NCBI GenBank assembly: GCA_965221465.1
Contig: OZ244892.1
Span: 248,001 to 312,000 of the forward strand
DNA from: Azophilus sp965221465
GTDB lineage: Bacteria > Pseudomonadota > Gammaproteobacteria > Pseudomonadales > Azotimanducaceae
Direction of reading: 5' to 3'
DNA length: 64,000 nucleotides
The position numbers were made by a program, and so were the translations under genes. Below the pieces are notes generated by a model. It did not search any database. It saw nothing but the letters and a program-made list of their open reading frames with translations, and was not told the origin of the DNA. This document shows, in pieces, positions 35,435 through 42,789 of this stretch. Each line of letters starts with the position of its first letter. Position 1 is the first letter of the stretch.

Positions 35435-36037
35435 TCAGAAGTCGATGCCCCGGACGGCCATGATGCCGGCATCGAAGGGGTGCTTGACGGCGCGCATTTC
35501 GCTGACGAGATCGGCGTAGTCGCAGATGCCTGCTTTGGCGTCGCGGCCGGTGAGGATGGCGCTGGTGCGTTGCGCGCGGGCTTCGAGCCCCTCGATGACA
35601 GCCGCTTCTGCCAGGTAGTCGAAGTGCAAAGCGACGTTGATTTCATCCAGGACCACCAGGTCGTAGTCGCCGCTTTCGAGCATGGCGCGCGCGGTGGCGA
35701 ATGCCTTTTGGGCCGTGGCCGTATCTCGTTCGAGGTCCTGGGTGTCCCAGGTGAAGCCCTCTCCCATGGTGTGCCAGTCCAGTTGGCCCTCGAACTTCGA
35801 GAAGAACTGCCGTTCGCCGGTCTTCCAGGCGCCCTTGATGAATTGCACCACGCCCACCTTGTGGCCCCAGCCGAGGGCGCGGGCGATGACGCCGAACGCG
35901 GAACTCGACTTACCCTTGCCGTCGCCGGTGTAGACCAGCACCAGGCCCCTGTCCGCGGCGGACGAGGCCTCGACCCGCTTGCGGTGTGCGGCCTGCTGGG
36001 CCTTCATGTTTTCGGCATGGGTACTGGCATCTGTCAT
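35435..36037 (-). CDS. cobO: Cob(I)yrinic acid a,c-diamide adenosyltransferase
   Basis: This 200-residue CobA/CobO/BtuR enzyme adds the adenosyl group from ATP to cob(I)alamin or its precursors. The P-loop is YTGDGKGKSSSAFG, followed by RALGWGHKVGVVQFIKGAW, the DLVVLDEINVALHFDYL Walker B-like block, and the ending HPFDAGIMAVRGIDF; all are standard for the family. The start ATG at 36037 has GAGGAG about ten bases before it. No other corrin-ring gene is here, so it likely serves salvage of B12 taken up by BtuB. A short ORF from the upstream repeat ends in a TGA overlapping this ATG. Confidence 0.93.
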   Translation of the reverse strand: MTDASTHAENMKAQQAAHRKRVEASSAADRGLVLVYTGDGKGKSSSAFGVIARALGWGHKVGVVQFIKGAWKTGERQFFSKFEGQLDWHTMGEGFTWDTQDLERDTATAQKAFATARAMLESGDYDLVVLDEINVALHFDYLAEAAVIEGLEARAQRTSAILTGRDAKAGICDYADLVSEMRAVKHPFDAGIMAVRGIDF

Positions 36038-36171
36038 TGCCCGATCTCCTCGCTTCGGTGAAATCCGGTTTCCGGCAACGCCATGATGCCACCAAAGTGC
36101 TTGGATTCGGCCCCGAGAACCCGAATTCCCAACGCGACCCAACGGAGCACGGCTGCGCAGGGCGAGTGCAT
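36034..36171 (-). CDS. Possible 45-codon leader ORF starting in a repeat and coupled to cobO
   Basis: The ORF begins at the ATG that family A supplies (MHSPCAAVLRWVALG), with GGAGG three bases before it, and ends EEIGQ with a TGA overlapping the cobO ATG. It has no recognisable domain. The spacing would allow translational coupling to cobO, but it may equally be a chance frame. Confidence 0.25.
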   Translation of the reverse strand: MHSPCAAVLRWVALGIRVLGAESKHFGGIMALPETGFHRSEEIGQ

Positions 36172-36267
36172 CGGCCTCCGGTCCGCGCAGTTGCGCAGGA
36201 CGGCGCGTTTTTGTTCAGCGACGACACGTCGACACCCTCGCGACGAGAGTTGGTCAGATACGCGGGC
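36154..36267. repeat. Family A repeat, short chimeric form upstream of cobO
   Basis: It runs GCGCAGGGCGAGTGCATCGG, CCTCCGGTCCGCGCAG, GTTCAGCGACGACACGTCGA to a terminal repeat AGTTGGTCAGATACGCGGGC. It has the same left-arm plus GATGCACTCGCC arrangement as the copy at the btuB start. It lies between the divergent cobO and MFS genes. Confidence 0.75.
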
Positions 36268-36343
36268 GAGATTGACTGGCAGGGTCCTGCGCACGATGAT
36301 GCTGCGGCGGCTAATCCGGTTGCATGTGCCAGTCTTTACGGCT

Positions 36344-36382
36344 CGGATGGGTTGACGTCACAGCCCGGATGGGTTGGCGTCA
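36344..36382. repeat. Two direct 17-base repeats upstream of an MFS gene
   Basis: CGGATGGGTTGACGTCA (36344-36360) is followed 22 bases on by CGGATGGGTTGGCGTCA (36366-36382), 16 of 17 identical. A 22-base period is two helical turns, so the pair could be a tandem operator for the MFS gene at 36457. Confidence 0.5.
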
Positions 36383-36456
36383 ACAGGGTGCTGATTCGCT
36401 TTCCGGATATGGGGCCGGCGGGGAAGGGCTGCGGCGGGCGCAGGGGGAACGGGTTC

Positions 36457-37647
36457 ATGGAAGGTCGCATTCGATTCACGCCCGCTCAGACGGTGGCGCT
36501 GACGGCGGTGTTGCTGCTGGCGTTTGCGGCGTCCCTGGGCATGGTGTTCAACGTCGATGCGATCGTGCTGTCGTTTGCGACCACCAATGCCGAGGCGGGG
36601 CTGGTGGCATCCACGGAATTGAGCGCCATCGCCGCCGGCAACCTGCTCTTTGCGAGGCTTGCCGCTCGCTCGAATGCGCACCGGGTCTACCTGCTCGGTG
36701 TACTTGCCATCGTGGTGTTCAACCTGTTGTCGCTGTTCACCGGTTCGTTGTGGGAACTGCTGGTGCTGCGCGCCCCGGCAGGCGTTGCGCTGGGGGCGGT
36801 CGTAGCCACCGTCATGGGCACCGCCGCCCGCTCGGCGACGCCGGAATTCACCTTTGCCATCGTCAATTCGATGCTCGGTGTCATGGGGTTCGTTCTCGGT
36901 TTCGTGCTGCCGCGGGCGTTGCATGCTCATGTCGTGGCCAATGAACTGACACCGGGCCTGCCGGTCTGGAACGAACTAGACGGGCTCTACGCGGTTTATG
37001 TGCTGCTGTCGCTGACGGCCCTGGTCTTCATACGATTTACGCCGGTGCTCGAACGGCCGCCGGCGCCGGACCGGTCTGCCGGGGCGCCGTCCCGGGGCGT
37101 CGGCTGGCTGGCGCTCCTGGGGCTCGGGTTGATCTTCTTCGGTCACGGCTCGCTGGCGCTCTTTCTGCTGCGCGTGGGGCGGGAGATCCCCCTGGCGGCG
37201 GAGACCGTCGGCTATGTGCTGATGGCAGGTGCGGTGGTCGGCATCGTCTGCCCGCTGATTGCCGGTTACGTGGGCAGCCGCATGGCGCCGGGTTGGCCGG
37301 TCGCGGTCATCGTGGCGATGCTGGTTGTATCGGGGCTGACGCTATCGAACATTGGCATGGCGTCCGCCTTCCTTGTCGCAACGCCGGTTTTCGCGGCGCT
37401 GCCCACGGCGCTGATGCCGATCGTCCTCGGTGTGTTGTCGCGCTTCGACCCGTCCGGCGCGCTGGCCGGGTCCCATCCCGCCTTCATCATGATCGCTGGC
37501 GCAGTGGCGCCCGTTGTCGGTGGCGCCATCGGCGATGCATCGGACGGCTTCGCCGCCAACGGCTGGTTTGCGGCGGCTTGCATCGTTACCGGTGCGCTGC
37601 TCTGCAGGCCGGTGATGGGCAGGGTGAGCCGAAGTGTCTCGAGTTGA
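36457..37647 (+). CDS. MFS-type transporter
   Basis: This 396-residue membrane protein has about twelve hydrophobic helices, from VALTAVLLLAFAASLGMVF to FAAACIVTGALLCRPVMG, with the loop between helices 2 and 3 carrying AARSNAHRVYLLGVLAIVVF in place of the usual charged MFS motif. A longer hydrophilic central loop follows helix 6 (RFTPVLERPPAPDRSAGAPS). A purine-rich AGGGGGAA stands about ten bases before the ATG. The substrate is unknown. It is divergent from cobO across a repeat, which gives only weak reason to link it with cobalamin. Confidence 0.75.
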   Translation: MEGRIRFTPAQTVALTAVLLLAFAASLGMVFNVDAIVLSFATTNAEAGLVASTELSAIAAGNLLFARLAARSNAHRVYLLGVLAIVVFNLLSLFTGSLWELLVLRAPAGVALGAVVATVMGTAARSATPEFTFAIVNSMLGVMGFVLGFVLPRALHAHVVANELTPGLPVWNELDGLYAVYVLLSLTALVFIRFTPVLERPPAPDRSAGAPSRGVGWLALLGLGLIFFGHGSLALFLLRVGREIPLAAETVGYVLMAGAVVGIVCPLIAGYVGSRMAPGWPVAVIVAMLVVSGLTLSNIGMASAFLVATPVFAALPTALMPIVLGVLSRFDPSGALAGSHPAFIMIAGAVAPVVGGAIGDASDGFAANGWFAAACIVTGALLCRPVMGRVSRSVSS

Positions 37648-37875
37648 TTGGGCGGCTTTCGGGAGACGGGAGGAATCGCGATTATCGGCAGGTACGGCGC
37701 ACCGGTATTGCCGTGCCTTCTGTTGCAGTTCGATATCGACCTGGTGGCTTTGCGTTTTCTCGTCCGGTATTGCAGACGCGGACGCCCGGCTGCCTGGTGC
37801 AATCGGTATACAACGTCACTCTCTCCCTTTGGGTTGAGGTCGCATGGAGGCGCGTTTTCAAGCCATCGACGGTGA

Positions 37876-39303
37876 TCAGAAGACCCGGCGCGTGACCAAA
37901 CGGTACAGCGGGTCCCAGAAAAACGACCGTTTGCCTCGGGACAGTTCGCTGCGGTCTGCCCGGTTGCCGAGGAACATGAGCGCGGTGGCGCCCAGCCAGC
38001 GTAGAGGCTCCGGTGGCCACCTTCCCGGGCGTTCGTCCACCCAGGGCAGGTGGGTGATGTCGGTATCCCGACCGAGAACGAGGTCCGCCATGATGCGCCC
38101 GGCCAGGTTGGAGGCGCCGACGCCCTCGCCCACGTAGCCGCCGGCGGCACCGAAACCCGCGGATCGGTCGAAAAAGGCATACGGGCGCCAATTCGGCGGT
38201 ACGCCCATCAGGCCGCCCCAGCGATGTGTGATGGCGTGGTCTCCGAGCGCGGGGAACAGGTCTCTGAGGGTAGCCTCCAGTTCGGCAAACCCCGTCTCCT
38301 CCGGCGTGAGGAAGGGCTTGCGCTTCGAACCGAAAAGGTAGCTTTCGCGGCCACCGAACGCCAGGCGCCCGTCGGCGGTGCGCTGTCCGTAGATGGTGAC
38401 GCGGCGCCCGTCTTCGAACGTTTCCCGCCGATGCAGGCCGATTTCTTCCCAGACGCTTTCGGGCAGCGGCTCGGTGGCAATCATCAGCGAATAGAGCGGC
38501 ACCAGTCGACGCTTGTGGCTTGCCAGCGAGTCCGTGTAGCCCTCCGTCGCGCGGATTACCGCGTCGGCGGTGAGCGTGCCCTGGCTCGTGCTTACCGTCC
38601 TGCCCCGGATGTCCAGCACCGGCGTGGATTCGAACACGCGCACGCCTCGCCGGCGGACAGCATCGCCGAGGCCGCGCGCCAGCCGCGCCGGGTGGATGGC
38701 GGCGCAATGCGGTGTGTAGAGGGCGCCGTGGTTACGGGCGCAGTTGATGCGCTGCCTGGACTCTTCGGCCGGCAACCAATGACAATAGTCGCCGAGCCCG
38801 TGCGCGGCGTACTCTTCTGCTTCCTGCTGCAGGGGTTTGGCGGCGAACGGCGCGTAAGCCACGGCCAGCGTTCCCCCCTTGGCAAAGTGGCAGTCGATGT
38901 TTTCGGCCTGACAGACACGGTCCACTTCGTCGACGGTTGCCATCATGGCGCGCTGCAGGCGGGTGCCGGCATCGCGCGTGGCCGGGTCGTCGAGCAGGTC
39001 GTCCACGCCCGCCGCGGTGCCCATGCACCAGCCGCCGTTGCGGCCGCTGGCGCCGAAACCGACGGTCATGGCTTCCAGCACGGCGATATCGAGGTCGGGT
39101 TGCAGATACTTGAGATAACAGGCCGTCCAGAGGCCAGTGAAACCACCGCCGACGATCGCCACGTCCACGCTGGCGGGAAGCGGCGCCGGTGGTTCGGGTT
39201 CGGGGGTCGGGTCCAGTGAGTCGAACCAGAAACTGACGCGTTCGAGATGACTGCCGGGCATCGGTACAGGCCTTGCGGGTTTCGCAGGTATGGTATCAGC
39301 CAT
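37876..39303 (-). CDS. FAD-dependent oxidoreductase, DadA/PuuB-like (DAO family)
   Basis: This 475-residue flavoprotein has the Rossmann dinucleotide motif VDVAIVGGGFTGLWTACYL at about 45-65 and the second FAD contact FGASGRNGGWCMG, typical of gamma-glutamylputrescine or glycine/sarcosine oxidase-like DAO members. Near the C-terminus THRWGGLMGVPPNWRPYAFF and GAAGGYVGEGVGASNLAGRI complete the FAD site. About 60 residues follow the domain with a hydrophobic stretch WLGATALMFLGN. The start at ATG 39303 is the longest; ATG 39261 is possible. Amine or amino-acid oxidation is likely. The substrate is unknown. Confidence 0.83.
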   Translation of the reverse strand: MADTIPAKPARPVPMPGSHLERVSFWFDSLDPTPEPEPPAPLPASVDVAIVGGGFTGLWTACYLKYLQPDLDIAVLEAMTVGFGASGRNGGWCMGTAAGVDDLLDDPATRDAGTRLQRAMMATVDEVDRVCQAENIDCHFAKGGTLAVAYAPFAAKPLQQEAEEYAAHGLGDYCHWLPAEESRQRINCARNHGALYTPHCAAIHPARLARGLGDAVRRRGVRVFESTPVLDIRGRTVSTSQGTLTADAVIRATEGYTDSLASHKRRLVPLYSLMIATEPLPESVWEEIGLHRRETFEDGRRVTIYGQRTADGRLAFGGRESYLFGSKRKPFLTPEETGFAELEATLRDLFPALGDHAITHRWGGLMGVPPNWRPYAFFDRSAGFGAAGGYVGEGVGASNLAGRIMADLVLGRDTDITHLPWVDERPGRWPPEPLRWLGATALMFLGNRADRSELSRGKRSFFWDPLYRLVTRRVF

Positions 39304-39398
39304 CTGCGGAAGACAGCATCTGAATCAACCCCTGCACAGCAGCACACCTCACTCGAGATGACAGCCGACCGAACGGGCTGCCATCGCCAGCTGGGTTG

Positions 39399-39599
39399 AA
39401 CCCGCATATCTCACCAACTTTCGTCGCGAGGGCGTCGACGTTTCGTCGCTGAAGGAAAACGCGCCGCCCTGCGTGGTCGCGCGGACCGGAGGTCGATGCA
39501 GGCATACTCGACAGTATGTCGAATCGGCCGGAGGGAGCACGGCCACGCAGGGCGAGTGCATCGGCGTCCGCAGCAGGAAGTTGGTGAGATATGCGAGTT
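39399..39599. repeat. Family A repeat, full copy with terminal inverted repeats
   Basis: The ends CGCATATCTCACCAACTT (39403-39420) and AAGTTGGTGAGATATGCG (39578-39595) are exact complements; with one mismatch the match extends to 22 bases. The interior holds CATACTCGACAGTATG (39503-39518) and both arms. It is about 40 bases shorter than the copy at 35079 because it lacks the GCGAGGGG hairpin block. It fills the gap between an orphan hicB-like gene and a flavin oxidase gene. Confidence 0.85.
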
Positions 39600-39654
39600 A
39601 ACTTGGAGGCCCGCTCCTTAGCCACCCGCCGGCTCGTCTCTCAATGGCTGACAA

Positions 39655-39834
39655 TCATGGCTCCTGGCGCCCCAGGTCGCTGCGGTTCATCTCCAGTGCG
39701 TCGATCAAGGCGGAACGCAAGTTGGCAATCAATTCCGCCAGCGATTCACCTTGCGAGTTGACGCCAGGAATTTCTTCAAGCCACCCTATCCAATGGGTGC
39801 CATCCCGTTGAATTACAGCCGTGTACTGGTTCAT
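39655..39834 (-). CDS. HicB/UPF0150-family small protein, no toxin partner seen
   Basis: This 59-residue protein reads MNQYTAVIQRDGTHWIGWLE, EIPGVNSQGESLAELIANLR and SALIDALEMN, which is the HicB/UPF0150 partial RNase H fold (strand, W-x-E-x-P-G turn, helix). Antitoxins of this type usually sit next to a HicA toxin gene. Downstream on the same strand only a family A repeat is found, so the partner was lost or never present. It is divergent from the amidohydrolase gene. Confidence 0.75.
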   Translation of the reverse strand: MNQYTAVIQRDGTHWIGWLEEIPGVNSQGESLAELIANLRSALIDALEMNRSDLGRQEP

Positions 39835-40018
39835 GGGCCGGATGATACTGCGGATGGAGATTTCGAAGATATGGCAGGGTTTGCGCAAAACCAGGGCCAC
39901 AATGCGGTTATGCGCCCCGGCTGATGCCGATGCAGAGGCGAGCGGCGCCGCCTGGGAGATGTGCCCGGGTTCGGGTTGCCGTAACATGGACAGCGAGCCG
40001 GCAACAGGTGACACCGCG

Positions 40019-41266
40019 ATGACGGATGGATTGACAGTACCGGACGAAAACAACCGGTGGCGTCTGGAGACGCCGGGCGCAACAGGTTGGCCCCGCACGG
40101 CACGTCCCGACGATCCGGACAAGTTCTTCATCGTTTCCGCAGACGGGCACGTGCAGGAGCCGGGGGACCTCTGGCAGCGGCGAATCGAGCGGAAATACCG
40201 CCACCGCCTGCCCGGCCGCAAGACCGGCGCCGACGGCAAGGAGTACCAGACCACCGAGGGATTCCGGCCGGTGCGTCTGCGGGCGACGAATTTCGAGGGC
40301 GAGGATGCCTTGCGCAATCGTTCCGGCCGCACCCCGGAGGAGCGAATCGCCGATCTCGCCCGGGACGGCGTCGATGCGGAAGTGTTGTTCCCCAACAAGG
40401 GCCTGACGATCTGGGCGACCCCCGACGCCGAATTCAGCCAGGCCATGTGCCGGGTCTACAACGATTGGGCCTGGGAGACATTCGGCGCCTGCAACGACCG
40501 GCTCTCGCCCATGGCCTGCATCGCCCCGGCTGACATGGAAGGCGCCATGGCGGAAACCGAGCGTTGCGCGGCGCTCGGGTTCCGCGGCCTGTCGCTGCCC
40601 TGCAAGCCCGTCTGGGGTGCGCCGGACCATACCCAGCTCAACTACAACCTGCCGGAATTCGACCCGCTCTGGGCCGTCATCCAGGAAACCGGATTGCCGA
40701 TGACCTTCCACGTATCCACGGGCCGCGACCCGAGGACGGCCCGGGGCAACGGCGGCGCGGTCATCAACTACGCCGTGCACTCGCTGGCGCCGACCATGGA
40801 ACCGCTGGCAAACCTCTGCGCCTCCGGCGTGCCGGCAAGGTTCCCGGGGCTGCGCTTCGGCAGTGTCGAGGCGGGCATCGGCTGGGTGGCCTGGGCGTTG
40901 CAGGCCATGGACGAGGCCTATCTCAAGCATCACATGTGGGTGCGCCCGAAGCTCGAGATGCTGCCCAGCGACTATTTCCGCAAGCACGGGTTCGCCACCT
41001 TCCAGGAGGACAAGGCGGGCCTCGACATCGCCCGGGAACACCAACTGGTGGACAACTTCATGTGGGCCAACGACTTCCCCCACCACGAAGGCACCTGGCC
41101 GCACTCGGCCCAAGCCATCGAACGCACCATGGGGCAGCTCTCCGATTCAGAGCGCGCCAAGATCCTGGGCTTGAATGCGGCACGCGTCTTCGGCTTCGAC
41201 ATCCCCGAGCGATATCGAAGTCAGCCGGACGCTGCGGCGCTGGCCGGAAGTGGCTCGGCCCGTTGA
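40019..41266 (+). CDS. Amidohydrolase 2 (ACMSD-like) family protein
   Basis: This 415-residue metal-dependent TIM barrel has the first metal site in KFFIVSADGHVQEPGDLWQ (a D-x-H variant of H-x-H), a later His in GLPMTFHVSTGRDP, and the C-terminal Asp in DNFMWANDFPHHEGTWPHS. This matches the amidohydrolase_2 group of decarboxylases and hydrolases of aromatic or resorcylic acids. The ATG at 40019 follows AGGTGA at seven bases; ATG 39986 is an alternative. It stands alone. Confidence 0.85.
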   Translation: MTDGLTVPDENNRWRLETPGATGWPRTARPDDPDKFFIVSADGHVQEPGDLWQRRIERKYRHRLPGRKTGADGKEYQTTEGFRPVRLRATNFEGEDALRNRSGRTPEERIADLARDGVDAEVLFPNKGLTIWATPDAEFSQAMCRVYNDWAWETFGACNDRLSPMACIAPADMEGAMAETERCAALGFRGLSLPCKPVWGAPDHTQLNYNLPEFDPLWAVIQETGLPMTFHVSTGRDPRTARGNGGAVINYAVHSLAPTMEPLANLCASGVPARFPGLRFGSVEAGIGWVAWALQAMDEAYLKHHMWVRPKLEMLPSDYFRKHGFATFQEDKAGLDIAREHQLVDNFMWANDFPHHEGTWPHSAQAIERTMGQLSDSERAKILGLNAARVFGFDIPERYRSQPDAAALAGSGSAR

Positions 41267-41505
41267 CATCGGCAGTGGCCGGGAGCAGTATGCGCGCCCT
41301 TCGAGCCGGGGCCGGATTTCCAAGGTGGTCATGACGCTCAACTTACAGCAACGAATTTTCGCCGACGCGGTGACGCGGAGTCGCCGCGTGCGGCCGTTTG
41401 CGGGCGTGGCGGTAATGCCGTGCCCGGCGGCGGTCGTGACCCGCACTCGCGGGTATGGAGGCACTATCGGGATGCATTGATGCATCGGACGCAACCGTTT
41501 CCGAG
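41267..41505 (+). other. Gene-free, structure-rich stretch before a terminator
   Basis: About 240 bases with no credible ORF precede a strong terminator. TTGACA at 41264-41269 could be a -35 box, though the matching -10 (CAGTAT) is poor. The region includes CCCGCACTCGCGGG and a perfect hairpin GATGCATTGATGCATC (41471-41486). It could be a small RNA or the 3' tail of the amidohydrolase transcript. No known RNA family is recognised. Confidence 0.4.
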
Positions 41506-41540
41506 AAACCCCGAAGTGCTCTGCCTTCGGGGTTTTTTCG
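41506..41540 (+). terminator. Rho-independent terminator
   Basis: AACCCCGAAG (41507-41516) pairs with CTTCGGGGTT (41525-41534) around an eight-base loop and is followed by TTTTC. It ends transcription from upstream only about 40 bases before the MFS start, so it may be an attenuator for that gene or the end of an RNA encoded before it. Confidence 0.88.
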
Positions 41541-41581
41541 TTTCTGGGCAGCGTTTCGCAGGCGTATCCAGGGTGCAGAAC

Positions 41582-42787
41582 ATGAAAGCGCAATTGTCGA
41601 ACAACACCGTACGAACCCTGCTGCTGGGCTTTTTCGAGAGCTTTCTCGTGATCATGCCGGTGGCGGTGCCGTTCTTTCAGAGCAAGGGGCTCTCCATGCA
41701 GGAGGTATTCGCCCTGCAGGCACTGTTCGGCCTGGTGGTCATGGCGACCGAGGTGCCGTCGGGGTACGTCGCGGATCTGGTCGGCCGCAAGCGCACGCTC
41801 GTGCTCGGGGCGCTGTTCGTGGGGCTTGGCCACAGCCTGCTGCTCAATGCGGACGGGTTCTGGACCCTCGCGCTATTCGAAACCGCGCTCGGCATCGGCC
41901 ACAGCCTGATTTCAGGGGCCGACATTGCGCTGCTGTACGACACCGAAGTGGCGCTGGAGCGGCCCGTGGACGAGCGCCGACAGGTGGTCGGCAAGCTGCA
42001 CGCCTGGCGTTCGTTCTCGGAAGCGGGCGCGGGCGCCGGTTGCTCCATCGTCCTGTTGTGGTGGTCGATGCAGGAACTGGTGATCCTGCAGGTCGTCGCC
42101 GGATGGCTGCCGTTGTTGCTGGCGTTGCGTCTGCGCGAGCCGCCGGTGGAATGCCTGCCGGTCTCCGCCGGGCATGGAAGCAACGTGATGCGTGTGTTGC
42201 GTCACATGCTGCTGAGCGATGCGGTGCTGCGGTTGACGTTTCTGGCCATCTGCATCTGGGGGCTGACGACCTTCCATGCGGTGTGGTTGATTCAGAAGCT
42301 CTGGGAACGGGACGGCTTGTCGCTGGTGCACTTCGGCTACCTGTGGAGCGCACTGACCGTCGTCGGGGCGTTGGCCGGGCGCTGGGCGCACAAGGTCGAA
42401 GATGCCGTTGGCGCGCCGGCCCTGTTGCTGGTCGTCGGGACGCTGCCGGTACTCGGTTACCTGGGTCTGGATGCGTTGGGCATCGTCGGCGGGGTGCTCG
42501 CGAGTGCGCTCTTCTTCGTGGCCCGGGGGTTGGGTCTGGTGACGCTCACGGACGCCCTGAATGCCCGGGTGCCGAGCCAGTTCAGGGCGACCGCAAACTC
42601 GCTGGCCGGTTTCGGCTTCCGCGGCGCCTTTGTGCTGACCGGCCCGCTGGTGGGGTTTTCCCACGATCTGTGGGGCATGGGCGTCACGCTGTTGGCGCTT
42701 GCGGGCGCGAGCGCCGTTATCCTGGCCTGCGTGATCCTGCCGCTCGCGCTGGCAACCAGGGGTTTGGCGGCCAGGGCGCCGGCCTGA
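41582..42787 (+). CDS. MFS-type transporter
   Basis: This 401-residue membrane protein has twelve predicted helices. VVMATEVPSGYVADLVGRKR carries the MFS motif A (G-x-x-x-D-x-x-G-R-K-R) between helices 2 and 3, and LISGADIALLYDTEVAL follows in helix 4-5, a pattern common in MFS proteins annotated as drug or metabolite exporters. The ATG at 41582 has CAGGGTG upstream. It ends two bases before the convergent fbiC stop. The substrate is unknown. Confidence 0.82.
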   Translation: MKAQLSNNTVRTLLLGFFESFLVIMPVAVPFFQSKGLSMQEVFALQALFGLVVMATEVPSGYVADLVGRKRTLVLGALFVGLGHSLLLNADGFWTLALFETALGIGHSLISGADIALLYDTEVALERPVDERRQVVGKLHAWRSFSEAGAGAGCSIVLLWWSMQELVILQVVAGWLPLLLALRLREPPVECLPVSAGHGSNVMRVLRHMLLSDAVLRLTFLAICIWGLTTFHAVWLIQKLWERDGLSLVHFGYLWSALTVVGALAGRWAHKVEDAVGAPALLLVVGTLPVLGYLGLDALGIVGGVLASALFFVARGLGLVTLTDALNARVPSQFRATANSLAGFGFRGAFVLTGPLVGFSHDLWGMGVTLLALAGASAVILACVILPLALATRGLAARAPA

Positions 42788-42789
42788 AC

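Noticed and set aside
39503..39518. LexA or other regulator box (CATACTCGACAGTATG)
   Set aside because: It resembles half of an SOS box, but it recurs in every long family A copy regardless of the neighbouring gene, so it is part of the repeat.
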